Shown in pieces: positions 42,657 to 53,297 of a stretch of 64,000 nt of DNA (its first letter is position 1; the number at the start of each line of letters is the position of its first letter). A program made the translations under genes and the position numbers. The notes below the pieces were generated by a model. The model saw only the letters and a program-made list of their open reading frames with translations, searched no databases and was not told the DNA's origin. This DNA is from Strigamia acuminata (Eukaryota; Arthropoda; Chilopoda; Geophilomorpha; Linotaeniidae): positions 13,294,427 to 13,358,426 of the forward strand of contig OX442315.1 in NCBI GenBank assembly GCA_949358305.1, read 5' to 3'.

Positions 42657-44227
42657 TTAATTTTCAGAATTGAAAAGTAATAGCAGACAACTAACGAGTA
42701 CTAAAATCTCATAACGAAATGATGACATTCCCTTGCCAGCGTCATTACACGTAAAGTTTGCACTTTCCGCTGATGTCTCCAGTATATTGCCTTCTAGGTT
42801 GAGATGCCTTAGATTGAATCCTTTGAAAAAATCTTTGCTTATCTGTGCAATAAGAAAAAGACATTTATATTACAATACACCCTCAACCCTCTCTCCTATT
42901 TCATTCTTGGACATAGTCCTGACAGAAAACATACTTTGGAAATTGCATTCCAGCTGCAGGCGGCATTTGTGTCTCCAAGATTAAATATCTTGCAAATTGT
43001 GGTCAACTTGTTTCCACTCAAATCGATGAGTTCGATAGATGGCAACTTGTAAAAGGCATTATTCTTAATTGAAGCAATATGGTTTTTGCTCAAAACAATC
43101 CTTTTCAAATATGGGAAATCAAAAAACGCGTCTTGGGATACTTCCTTTAGTTTATCATTGGTAATTGTAAACTCTTCGAGTTTCTTCAGATTTTTCAATG
43201 ACGTGAAATTAAAAGTTGTAAAATTATTTTTATCCAGTATTATAGTTACCAATGTAATTTCAGAACCTTTAGAAAACATTTAAAACAATATATTAATATT
43301 ATTATAATCTTAATGCATTTATTTTAAAATTATACCTTGAAATACATTTTCACCCATTGAAAATGTGCTGGTGTTTGTTAACATAAAATGCTTGAATGTT
43401 GAAGGGCCAAATAAATGGTCTGGTAGTGATCCTAATGCCCTCGCATGTGCGATTACAATAGAAGATAGATGCTGGGGTCTTGATCCTGTAAGCTCATCTC
43501 TTATTGAAATGCCATCGGTAAAACCAGCAAGGGTATGGTAATACGAGATAGTATTTTCGAACGTCGTCTCGCAATGAAATGGACTGTCAAGTCTTATAAC
43601 AAGATCCATGCACCTGTCTGTTTTATTCTCAGCCCCAACATATCCAAGAAAAAAGAGGCAACAGAAGAGGAAAACTGCATCTCCATTATTTGTGCTACAT
43701 TGTTACTCTATACAGGGTATCCCAAATGAACGAAGCCAGTCAAATAACGAAAAGACCATTTGAGTGAAATGAATGAAACGAATGTAGTACTATTAAACTA
43801 ACGAGTAAGTGAGGGCATTTCAAAAATGTGAAATATTTGACCTCTGACCTTTTCTTCAAGGTCATTTCAACTCTAACTTTTAAACTCAGACTGGTAAAGC
43901 AAAATTCTCAATTAAAAAAAGAAAGAGCACGTTCTGTTTACACTATTTTATATTTTAGTGATTGTGAATGTGATTGGCAAAACAGATATCAAATGACATA
44001 CCAAAAAAATTACGAAAACATTCCGATTTGCCAGATCACACAACCCAGCACAAACCCAGCTCCTTTTTGGAGGCATCAATAATTAATGATTTTGTGATTA
44101 ATGAAAAATCACAAAATTGTAAAATCATCATAAACCTCTAATATTTTTGGAGTTGTTACTAATTCTATTGTCGCTTTTTTGAATTAGAAAACAACAATAG
44201 AATTAGTTACTTACATTTTATGCTCAT
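42657..44227 (-). CDS. LRR gene copy E, intact short form
   Basis: Exons: 44215-44227 (ATGAGCATAAAAT), 43336-43674, 42935-43266 and 42657-42842, 870 nt in all, 289 codons plus stop. Phases match at every junction and all introns are GT..AG. The product starts MSIKFFLFCCLFFLGYVGAE, a signal peptide, followed by LRR units such as LKEVSQDAFFDFPYLKRIVL and IASIKNNAFYKLPSIELIDL. Exon 4 encodes one more LRR strand and runs directly into a hydrophobic tail (YEILVLVSCLLLLFNSEN) that could be a GPI signal or membrane segment. Compared with copy F it lacks the last LRR and the Cys-rich C-terminal cap. The acceptor of exon 2 has a poor pyrimidine tract because the preceding intron sequence differs from other copies. 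Likely a surface LRR protein; ligand unknown. Confidence 0.75.
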
Positions 44228-46065
44228 TGTGCTGGGGTTTTGAAAGGTTGTGTTATATTAATTAAGTTAACTTTTTAATTGGTAGTAGGTAAGAACCTTT
44301 TAACCAGACGTCTGACTCAAAACTGATAAATAAAACTATTCTTTATCAAAGTGATCTTTTATTTGCTTTTGTAGATTAGAAATGTCATTTCAATTTGCTG
44401 GATGACATTTAGAATGAAGTAAGAAGTAATACTAACGTATGTAATATGTTGTGCCAATAAAACAGCAAACAAAGTGGTTCTATGTTTGCTTTTGCTGATT
44501 AAAAATATGATTTTATTTTGCTGAATAACGAAAAAGATTAAGTAATATTAAAATATTGTGCAATAAAACAGGCTTTATTTACCTTACCACTGCAAAAAAA
44601 TTTGGATTTTCAAAAAAAAATCTTTGGAAAGTTTAAGGTAAAATTGGATAAATTCCAGTTTGGAAATATAATGAAAATAAAATGCGAAATATTTTATAGA
44701 AAGTTGAATTACAATGCTTCCACAATACAACACAACCATTTTGAATATTTTGCAGCTGTTAGAATCGTTATGTCCAGACGTCTGACTAAAATCAATAAAC
44801 GAAACTTATTCTTTATCATTGCGTTTGTTGCTTGCTTTGCTTTTGCAGATTAAAAATATGATTTTAATTTGCTAGATAACGATAATGATAAAGGTTACAA
44901 TTTTTTCTCAATGTAACATTAATAATAATTTTCTTAAAATATATACCGTAACACTAATAAAACGTAATGTAAAAAAAAAAAACAGGTTCAGGGTTTAAAG
45001 TTCACACTTTGACCTTGAGTTACAGCCACATTGTTGATTACTTAATCAGACACGCACCAAAAGTTGTAAAATGAGATAACAATGACATAACCACCAAGTG
45101 GCATAAAAATCCATTAAGATTCATCAGTCTTTGGCCCGGTCTCTTGACTTTGGAAAATGTGGTCAACTGTGTTGCCTTGACCACAGTATTAAGAAAATGT
45201 GTAAAATTAGCATATTAAAAAGACACTTGTAATTCAACTAATAACAATGTCTGACTTCTTCGATAACTGGATCCAGAATTATATTTTAGTAAATACATAC
45301 AAAACACTCCAGTATCCCCTCAATTAGGGACCAACTAAGGGGCAAAATTAACAAAATAAAAAGTAAAAATGTCATAAAATGTGTAAACTAACAAATGAAA
45401 ATTGCACATGAATAAATAGAACATTAACTGTTGAATAAAACATACCCTCAAACTAGTGTTAATTTTCTTGTGAAAAACTGTAAAAGTTCATCGGTTTCCT
45501 GATTACAATCGGCCCGACGTGACATGCATCGGCCTGGTGTCATTGACTGACCGTTAACTCCCAACAATATTTGAAATTGTCATCCATTATTTTCAAATTT
45601 ATAATGATTATTACCGTAATTAAAAAAAATATTATTTTATTTTTATCAATGATCTGTTTTTTATGTTTATAAAAAACAGCAAAAACCAGAGTATCAGTAA
45701 CTTTGAATACTCCCATTCATTGCTCCGCATGTTTATGGGTTCTATTTATATTTGAACAAATAGCGAAAACAATACAAAGTAAATACAATCCTTCAATTTG
45801 AATGCACCTAATAATTATTATAAGGACTTAAAATAAACTCATAACTAATTTGAATGAATTATTTGTAGAAGCACTTAAGAAAGTAATAACTAAGCAGGAT
45901 GTATTGTATAAAGTGATTCTCTAGTGGCAGAAATTGAGCTTCTTTTCTGAGCAAAGGAAAATAAACATTTCTTCCACTCGTGATCAACATTCTGAATGCA
46001 CCTAATAATTTTAATTAGCACTTAAAACACTGCAATACATAACAAAATTTATTTCCAACTGCAAG
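44228..46065. repeat. Duplicated spacer between LRR copy E and the collagen-like gene
   Basis: Several LRR-upstream remnants occur (TTTGCAGATTAAAAATATGA at about 44848, decayed forms at about 44370 and 44500). 44960-45480 (CAGGGTTTAAAGTTCACACTTTGACC through AAAACTGTAAA) recurs at about 59270-59860 and 62455-63000. No gene is seen at 45480-46065. Confidence 0.65.
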
Positions 46066-46960
46066 ATGATCAAGGTAAATAACATTTGTAAAAAAAAACT
46101 ACAAAACTTCAACATTTTCTCATTATTTTCTCATTATTTTACAGCTGCAGATTGGTTTCTTATTGATGTCCTTGTATCTACACAATATTTTGCCTAGAAA
46201 TATTAACAATGAACGCCTCAAAAGAAGAGCACACTTCTCTGCAGGCCCCTCATATCGCCTGTCTAAAGCATCTGGGGCGCCTGGGGTGCCTGGGGTGCCT
46301 AGAGATAATTCTGGGGGAGGCAAGGGTGGAGGGGTGCCTGGAATTCCCATGGAGCAAGCGGATCGCTGGTTTCCTGGGCCTCCCGGGCAGCAAGGAGATC
46401 GCGGGTTGCCTGGGCCTCCTGGGCAGCAAGGGGCTCGCGGGTTGCCTGGATCTCGCGGGTTGCGTGGGTATTCCGGGACGGCTGGGGATACCGGGGCACC
46501 TGGGGCTCCCGGGATTCCTGGGTCTCCTGGGCAGCTTGGGCCTGCCGGCCCGCCTGGGAGTCCAGGGACGCCTGGAGTGATTTTTAGTAAACCCATGGGT
46601 AGGGCACCTGGATTTGGAGGTAGTTTTGAGGGGGACATTGGTGGTGCAGCCCCTGTGGCTTCCAGAAGCCCTGGAATTCCCGAGCGACCTTGGGGTCCCG
46701 AGGCACCTGGTGAGGGGGTGCCTGCGGCCCCGGGGCGGCCTGGTGCGCTGGGATTTGGAAGTGGTTTTGGGGGCGGCAGAGGCGACAGCAGTGGCAGTGC
46801 CGGAGGCGGTGGTGAAGGCAGGTGGGGTAAGGCTAATGGTGGGATTAAGGAACGAAAAGGAGGGCATTATAGATGGCATCATAGACGGCGTCATAGAGGG
46901 CATAGAGGTGACAGAAAGGGCATAGACGTGACAGAAGAGGACAACGGAAGTGAACATTGA
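46066..46960 (+). CDS. Secreted collagen-like protein
   Basis: Two exons: 46066-46074 (ATG ATC AAG, donor GTAAAT) and 46145-46960, with a 70-bp intron ending TTTTACAG; 274 codons plus stop. The joined start reads MIKLQIGFLLMSLYL, a signal peptide. Gly-X-Y triplets run from about residue 45 to 145 (GPPGQQGDRGLPGPPGQQG), interrupted near PRDNSGGGKGGG. A glycine-rich part with GSGFGGGRGDSSGS follows, then a His/Arg-rich tail (HYRWHHRRRHRGHRG). It is too short for a fibrillar collagen and lacks a recognisable C-terminal trimerisation domain, so it may be a small extracellular-matrix or cuticle-associated collagen-like protein. Open frames on the other strand are composition shadows. The first exon is an inference from splice signals. 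Confidence 0.75.
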
Positions 46961-47032
46961 TTTAGAGGGAGTGGTTTAAAGGGAATGGAAATCGACGAAG
47001 ACTTGGTAAGAAATTGAAGAAATTTTTAGTTT

Positions 47033-47038
47033 AATAAA
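47033..47038 (+). terminator. Poly(A) signal of the collagen-like gene
   Basis: AATAAA lies about 75 nt after the stop codon in otherwise non-coding sequence. Confidence 0.6.
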
Positions 47039-47039
47039 A

Positions 47040-47689
47040 AGCTGCTGACATGTGGAGATTTAGATTCAAGGTGGAAAGTTCAAACTGATTCTGTTTGTTC
47101 AGTTTTTCTTATTGTTTTACAGTTGCTGATGCTGTAACGGTTTTGATTGCGTATAGGCCTGCTCATGTTACTTACATTAAGTGCATTCAATTTCAAACTG
47201 TGAAAAGTCGATTATAAAAACTTGATTACTGAATCTGTTGTTGGCTTAGAATTAGTTGATTCTGGTAAATCTTGAGCTTGTGCAGTTGTGACTTATGTGG
47301 TCTGAATCGAGTTCTCTTGATTCCAGAACTACACTCTGGTCAACTATAAGAATGCGCTCTTTCCCATTGGCCCAGCTTTTTCACTAGTGTAGTGATATGA
47401 AAAAATAGATCATGGCTGACATTTTGACTGCTTTCCAGACAAAACAACCAATAAAAAAATGAGAAATTTGTTTGCTTTCTTGACAAAGCAAGCAATAAAC
47501 TGAATAAACGTGAATATTGAAATGAAAAAAGCATAAAACATTATTTTATGAATTAAAAAAATATTTTATTATAGGAAAGAAATAAACTTACATCATTTCA
47601 ATTATTAAAATAATCAAACAAATTAAAAACAGAACAGGAGGACTTTTCCTGGTAGTAGTAAACAGTCCACCGTTAGAAGTAATCAGGCT
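47040..47689. other. Spacer, no gene seen
   Basis: AT-rich sequence with short frames only. The last 40 bp (ACAGTCCACNGTTAGRAGTA, then AGGCT) recur at about 55447-55490, so BEL3 was inserted into a repeated sequence. Confidence 0.5.
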
Positions 47690-47694
47690 GGGCC

Positions 47695-48012
47695 TGTGAA
47701 ATCTCGCAATTTAAAAGAAGCTATTTTTGCTAAAAAACTGATTGAAATTCTAACTTAACTGGAATTTTTCTGAAGACAAAATAAAACCATGCTTTTAACA
47801 TAAAGACAAGATTTATTGTAACAATATTTGGGGTTTACATTTGGAAAAACAGGAACAAAGGTCAAACATGATAATTTATGACGAATAACTGGACTTCCGT
47901 ACGCGCGTCATACAATCTCGCACAAGAAAGCACCGCCTGGATGATGGCTTCACTGCACGACACCGAACATGAACGCGCGACCCCAAACATCTAAAACTCG
48001 TCAGTTTTCACA
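47695..48012 (-). repeat. 3' LTR of BEL3
   Basis: In element orientation it starts TGTGAAAACTG. The third to fifth bases (48010-48008) are the TGA that ends the pol frame. Confidence 0.95.
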
Positions 48013-51000
48013 CTGGGGCCGGAGTGAGTTCTTCACTCGCTTCAATTCCGTCCTGAGCCTCCAAGATGCACAATCGTTGTACCGGTCTTCTCAGGACTTT
48101 ATTAAAGGGAAGCTGTATCTCACACGCTCGTACTCGCCCATCTCTTCCTATGAAAACTTCTCTAATCCTACCAATTTTCCACGTCATGCGCGGCTGATTT
48201 AACTCTTCAATCACAACAATGTCCCCTTTCTGAACTTCACGAGACGCCTTCGTTTTGTTGTATTCTCTCAACTCGGTGAGATATTCATGATTCCACCGTG
48301 ACCACAAATGACTTATTTTTTGCTGTCGCTGTTTCCATCGTTTCAACAATGTCACTGTGCTTGATGAAAGTTTCTCGTCCAACTTCTGGTTAGGATCCGG
48401 TAAATTGCAGCTTCTTCCTCCGGTTAAGAAGTGAGATGGACTCAGCGGTTGTTCATCTTCGTTTTCTGTGTAGACATATGTAATAGGACGGGAATTAATA
48501 CAGGATTCAACTTCTGAGAGGATGGTGGTTAGCTCTTCGAAGTCCAATGTAGTTTGACCGAGAACTTTCTTTAAACTCATCTTCGTCGACTTCACCATAC
48601 GCTCCCAGAACCCACCCCACCACGGAGCTCGTTCCACGATGAAACTCCACTCGATTTTTCTATCTGTTAAGAAGCCCTGAAACTGCTCTTTTCTAATGGA
48701 ACTTAACAAGGCGCAAAGTTCCTTTTCGGTTCTCTTGAACGTTAGCGCATTATCCGAATAAATTTTCGTTGGTATGCCCCTTCGTGCAAAAAATCGCTTT
48801 AGGGCCAGAATAAAACGTTCAGTATTCATGCTGGTGACTAGTTCGAGATGTACGGCCCTAATTACTGCGCATGTTATCACTACAATGTAACACTTTTCAC
48901 CGCTTTGCTGGTACAGAGGTCCGGCAAAATCAATACCGACGACTTGGAACGGTGCAGCCTGCGTAATTCGATCTGGTGGCAACGCAGCTTCCACTTGTTG
49001 TACTAACCGCCCTTGCACTCGCTTGCAGACGAAACATCTATTCAACTCGCTTTTGACTGTTTTTCGGAGTTTTGGTGTCCAAAAACATTGTCTCAACTCT
49101 GCTAACGTCTCGCCAAGTCCGCCGTGAAATACTCGCTGGTGAGCTGCCAGAATAATAAGTTTTGTTAGTGGGTGATTTGGATGTAAAACGATTGGGTTTT
49201 TCAAGTTCTTTTTTGTCCCCGCCCACTGGATTCGCGTGTTTAATCGCATGGTTTGTTCGCTGTCCATGAAACACGTCACATTTCGTAATATCGAATCTCG
49301 TTCGAAACTCTGTTGATTTTTAATTGCTAAAAGTTCCTTTGAATAACTCTGTTGTTGCATTGTTTGCAACCAGTATCTTTCGGAATTGTTAATTTCGTCT
49401 GTCGTCAATGGTGAACCGTCTCGCACTGCACTTTTACAATTGTTAAGAAAACGATTCACCCAGCTGGTTACACGCAACAATCTTCTCCAACTGCCGTATC
49501 GAGTGGGCACATCTATCAACCAAGTTTGGGGAACGATGACTGTTGCTGCTAGAGTTTCTTCCAACTCCATCTCAAAATCGTCCGCCTGAGTCGTCGGAAC
49601 ACTTGGCCATTCGTGTTCATCCATCGTGAGCCACTCGGGGCCGTTCCACCATGTCTTGGACTCCAATAACGATTTTGCATCTATCCCACGTGTGAGTAGG
49701 TCGGCAGGATTCTGGACGCCAGGGCAATGACGCCAATTTGCAAACGGCACATGCTGTTTTATCTCCTCGACTCGGCGTGCGACAAACGGAATCGCCTTTT
49801 TTCGCTCTCCTAGCCAACACAAAACGATAGTGGAGTCGGTCCAGGCTGTGACCTTCGCAGTCGTGAACTGCTTCATTCGACCTGCGACTCGTGCCAAAAG
49901 TAACGCGCCCATCAACTCGAGTCGTGGCAGCGTCAACGTTTTTATCGGAGCTATTCTGCATTTAGAGAGAACGAAAAAAGTATTGATTAGTGAATTACAT
50001 TGACGCACTCTTGTGTACGCCACGACGCCATATGCTAACGGACTGGCGTCGCAAAACAAATGAAGTTCAATTTCTGATGCATTTGGATCGATTCCATAAT
50101 GTCTGGGCACTCGAACTCGCTCTAACTCTGGCAATTGACTCTTCCAGTTTTCCCACTGTGGTATCAGTTCTTTCGGAAGTCGATCATCCCATTCCATTTT
50201 ATGTTTCCACAATTGTTGGAAAAACATCTTTCCTGTCACCGTAAATGGCGATGCAAAACCCAACGGATCAAAAACTTGGGCCACTAATTGGATCACTCGT
50301 CGTTTGGTGATTAATTCACGTTCGAGAGTCGTTTTCACTTCCTCGAGATCGAGTGCCAATTCATCCAATTCACAGTTCCATTTCAGCCCTAACACTTTAA
50401 CTTCAGTCTCGAGCTCTGTCTCCGGGTGATCGATTTTAAACTGTTCACGTAAAAGTTTCGAATTACTGTTCCATTTAACCAAATCCATACTTGCTTCACA
50501 CATTATTTCGGACACTTTCTTGTACGTTTCGATCGCCTCTTGGTCGGTGCTGACACTGTCTAAATAGTCGTCCACGTAGAATCGTTTCAACAGTCGCGCG
50601 ATCAATTCTGCATACTTTGTTGCGTACTTCTCCAAGTGATGTTGGATGGTCCCGTTCAGCAAATATGGGCTTGGAGACGCCCCAAACAGAACTCGAGTCT
50701 GTCGGAGAATCTCCACCTTAATCGGGCTCACTAAATCCCAGTCAGCGGCAATCCACAAGAATCGCACTGCATCTCTGTCGTCCAGATGGAGCAAAATCTG
50801 GTGGAACGCTTGTTTGATGTCGCTTATCAACGCCACTATTAACTGTCTAAAAAATAACAATGCATTGATTAGTTCTGGTAACAAGTTTGGCCCAGTAAAG
50901 AGGCAATCATTCAACGAGCGGCTTTTTTGCGCGTGCGACGAGGCATCGTACACGATACGCAATTTAGTTGTACTACGACGCTCTCGTATGACGGGACTGT

Positions 51001-51190
51001 GCGGCAAATAGTAACAACCGCTCTGATCTGACACTTCTGGGGCCGTCTCAATGATTCCTTCCGCCATCTGGTCATCCAAAACTTTCTTATAGCGATAATA
51101 AAGTTCGGGATCTTTTCTAAATTTTCGGACTAAATTCCACAATCTTTTTAAAGCGATTTGATAGTTACTGTCTAGTTCACTTTTCGGCAT
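48008..51190 (-). CDS. BEL3 RT-RNase H-integrase ORF
   Basis: The second open stretch of BEL3 starts two codons after a UAG at 51193-51191 in the same frame as the gag-protease ORF. It encodes 1,060 codons: RT (FYVDDYLDS near residue 213), RNase H (HLFCDASPLAYGVVAY, TDSTIVLCWL), integrase zinc ligands (CFVCKRVQGR), and DDE residues in VGIDFAGP, YSDNALTF and GGFWERMVKS, then an integrase C-terminal domain. The first Met is not in a place expected of a natural protein start, since homologous BEL elements continue without interruption. It is best read as the second part of a single polyprotein, made only by stop readthrough or inactive in this copy. Confidence 0.85.
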   Translation of the reverse strand: MPKSELDSNYQIALKRLWNLVRKFRKDPELYYRYKKVLDDQMAEGIIETAPEVSDQSGCYYLPHSPVIRERRSTTKLRIVYDASSHAQKSRSLNDCLFTGPNLLPELINALLFFRQLIVALISDIKQAFHQILLHLDDRDAVRFLWIAADWDLVSPIKVEILRQTRVLFGASPSPYLLNGTIQHHLEKYATKYAELIARLLKRFYVDDYLDSVSTDQEAIETYKKVSEIMCEASMDLVKWNSNSKLLREQFKIDHPETELETEVKVLGLKWNCELDELALDLEEVKTTLERELITKRRVIQLVAQVFDPLGFASPFTVTGKMFFQQLWKHKMEWDDRLPKELIPQWENWKSQLPELERVRVPRHYGIDPNASEIELHLFCDASPLAYGVVAYTRVRQCNSLINTFFVLSKCRIAPIKTLTLPRLELMGALLLARVAGRMKQFTTAKVTAWTDSTIVLCWLGERKKAIPFVARRVEEIKQHVPFANWRHCPGVQNPADLLTRGIDAKSLLESKTWWNGPEWLTMDEHEWPSVPTTQADDFEMELEETLAATVIVPQTWLIDVPTRYGSWRRLLRVTSWVNRFLNNCKSAVRDGSPLTTDEINNSERYWLQTMQQQSYSKELLAIKNQQSFERDSILRNVTCFMDSEQTMRLNTRIQWAGTKKNLKNPIVLHPNHPLTKLIILAAHQRVFHGGLGETLAELRQCFWTPKLRKTVKSELNRCFVCKRVQGRLVQQVEAALPPDRITQAAPFQVVGIDFAGPLYQQSGEKCYIVVITCAVIRAVHLELVTSMNTERFILALKRFFARRGIPTKIYSDNALTFKRTEKELCALLSSIRKEQFQGFLTDRKIEWSFIVERAPWWGGFWERMVKSTKMSLKKVLGQTTLDFEELTTILSEVESCINSRPITYVYTENEDEQPLSPSHFLTGGRSCNLPDPNQKLDEKLSSSTVTLLKRWKQRQQKISHLWSRWNHEYLTELREYNKTKASREVQKGDIVVIEELNQPRMTWKIGRIREVFIGRDGRVRACEIQLPFNKVLRRPVQRLCILEAQDGIEASEELTPAPV

Positions 51191-51193
51191 TAG

Positions 51194-53200
51194 CTACGGC
51201 AACCGCACTTCATATCTGTCACCAGTCCATTTAATCGACTTCTTGAACGCTGTCACTGCTTGATCGTCCTCGTCTTGATGGTCAGTAAGAGTCTCGTGTG
51301 GAATACCCAAGTCTTCCAACTCCCAAAAACGTTTCAGCATGTTGTCCAGTCGATCCTCGTAACGCGCAAGATGCACCTGAATGGTCGGCTGTTTGGTTAT
51401 CGTTTCCTCACTTCGAATCGCTCCGTGCATCGTCCACCCAAGTCCTGTATGCAAACACATCAGATTTTCGTCTAATCGTCTTGTCTCGCCGGTAACAATG
51501 CGCCAAAAGTTGTCAGCACCGATCAAAATTGACACCTCGTTCGGTTGAATTGAAAGCTGATCAATATTCAAAACAATGTTATTTTGCTTCAACTTCTCAC
51601 GCACGTGAACTCCCGACTGTTTTGCTAAGGAATTGCTGATCCACGGCACTTCTATGAGTTCTAAATCGAAAGAATTGTCATTAATTTGGGTGTTTCGTAA
51701 TGTAATTTTAACTCTTCGACGACTCTCTGGCTTAGCTACTGTTTCACCAAAACCAGTAATGCTGATAAGTTGTTCTCCCACAACTTGAGCTCCAATTTCT
51801 TTAACCAACTTCGAACTGATGAACGACCGGTGACTGCCTCCGTCGAAGAAACAGTGCACCGTTTTCGTCTTGTGGTTGGACTCCACGTTGGCCATTAGGA
51901 CTTGCAAGAAAATGTCAGTGTTAGCTGTAGTTACTGTTGACGCCAAAACGTTCTCTGCTTTTTCTGTCGGCCCTTCGCACAACAATATGTGGTGAAATCG
52001 TTCGCACTGTACGCATTTTTCCTTCTGTGGGCAGTTTCGGGCCATGTGTTTGTTCGCCAAACACTTGAAGCAACGTCGAGCTTGCTGGCAACGCTTCAAT
52101 CGATCTGCAATTGATAAGGGACAGTCTTCCTTCTTGTGGCTGGTTTCGCTGCAGAAAATACAAGTAGAATCGGAAGTGTTGGTCATCAACGCGCTCGAAG
52201 AAGCTGGTTTCTCGAAACGTGTTGTCTTCTTGGTGTCTCCGTACGTCTTCGCGACGTTTTTCTCGACCTCTTTGGTTGCGAATCGTGCATTGTCGGCTGC
52301 GTTCTGTTCTCGAATTTCTAATTCTTCTCGCCAAAATTCTAAAAATAGCTTAAGGTCATGGGTATTATTACTGTTTTTCCGCGAAAAGTCTAAAGCGATC
52401 ACGTCTGGAATCGCTGCACGCAACAAGGGACACAACATAACGCCAAACGTCGTGGTTTCTATTCCTTCATTTTCGAGGTTACGGACATGCATCTCGCACG
52501 TGTCGTACAATTTTCTAAGCTTGTCGAGGTCGTTGAGTCGCTTGACTGGCTCAAGCTTCATCAACATCTGCAAATGGGCATTCACAATCACCTCCTTTCT
52601 TCCAAAACGATTTTGAAGAAGCGTGACTGCCGCTGCATAATTCTCATCACTTATCTTTAGTCCTCGCACCACAGCCGCTGCTGTGCCTTCGAGAACCGAA
52701 TTTAAGTACACAAACTTAGCTTTGGTAGTGATGGAAGTGTTCCCATTTACACTCAACTCGAAATTCGACCAAAAATCGCTCCATTCGATTGGGTTTCCCG
52801 AAAATTTCTTCATTACGAGTTTCGGGAGTCTCACTGTCCAATCGTTCGTACTGCTGACCGATCCGTTGTTTGGAGCGCCTGGATTAATAACTACCGCTGG
52901 TGGAGCTAATACGTCTAATTTGATGTCGATATCTGTAAGCGCATCAATAATTTTCTCTCGATACTCTTCATTGTCCTCCTCTTCCTTTTGTAAGTCTGCT
53001 CGCGTTACAATGAATGGTGACACTTTCTCATCGAGATCATTTAATTGTTCAGATTTAGCGTTTAATTGGTTTTTTAGCTTTCTTAAAACTATCGCATCTG
53101 ATTGCGCTAATGCTAATTCGACGATAACTGTATTTACCAATCGATCCGCTCCCAATCTGGCTGTTTCTTGCTGTGCGCGCAAACGATCAAGGGCGTCCAT
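51194..53200 (-). CDS. BEL3 Gag-protease ORF
   Basis: A 668-codon frame from an ATG about 80 nt after the primer site. Gag has an N-terminal helical stretch and a conserved BEL block (LVMKKFSGNPIEWSDFW). Zinc knuckles follow (CIFCSETSHKKEDC, CFKCLANKHMARNC, CVQCERFHHILLC). The protease-like region has CFFDGGSHRSF, with Gly where most aspartic proteases have Ser or Thr. The ORF ends at UAG 51193-51191 after EVRLP, in the linker before RT, where BEL1 has Phe and BEL2 Trp. A TGG to TAG change explains it. Confidence 0.85.
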   Translation of the reverse strand: MDALDRLRAQQETARLGADRLVNTVIVELALAQSDAIVLRKLKNQLNAKSEQLNDLDEKVSPFIVTRADLQKEEEDNEEYREKIIDALTDIDIKLDVLAPPAVVINPGAPNNGSVSSTNDWTVRLPKLVMKKFSGNPIEWSDFWSNFELSVNGNTSITTKAKFVYLNSVLEGTAAAVVRGLKISDENYAAAVTLLQNRFGRKEVIVNAHLQMLMKLEPVKRLNDLDKLRKLYDTCEMHVRNLENEGIETTTFGVMLCPLLRAAIPDVIALDFSRKNSNNTHDLKLFLEFWREELEIREQNAADNARFATKEVEKNVAKTYGDTKKTTRFEKPASSSALMTNTSDSTCIFCSETSHKKEDCPLSIADRLKRCQQARRCFKCLANKHMARNCPQKEKCVQCERFHHILLCEGPTEKAENVLASTVTTANTDIFLQVLMANVESNHKTKTVHCFFDGGSHRSFISSKLVKEIGAQVVGEQLISITGFGETVAKPESRRRVKITLRNTQINDNSFDLELIEVPWISNSLAKQSGVHVREKLKQNNIVLNIDQLSIQPNEVSILIGADNFWRIVTGETRRLDENLMCLHTGLGWTMHGAIRSEETITKQPTIQVHLARYEDRLDNMLKRFWELEDLGIPHETLTDHQDEDDQAVTAFKKSIKWTGDRYEVRLP

Positions 53201-53279
53201 CTTGTCCTTGTCTGGTCTTGGTGCTTTTCTTTGAAATTACGAGTTCTTTCGAGCTGTTCTGTCCGGATTCACTGTTACT

Positions 53280-53297
53280 TCCCGGGTTTCGGCACCA
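53280..53297 (-). other. BEL3 primer-binding site, tRNA-Phe type
   Basis: The + strand TCCCGGGTTTCGGCACCA equals the 3' end of animal tRNA-Phe with CCA. It abuts the LTR without a gap. BEL2 has the same site at 31699-31716. Confidence 0.85.

Noticed and set aside
43690-43735. A mariner end (CAGGGTATCCC) in intron 1 of copy E
   Set aside because: Only one end is seen, without a partner inverted repeat within 500 bp.
46250-46957. A 235-codon minus-strand ORF opposite the collagen-like gene
   Set aside because: Gly-X-Y coding strands give open complementary frames by composition. The + strand has the signal peptide, splice sites and poly(A) signal.
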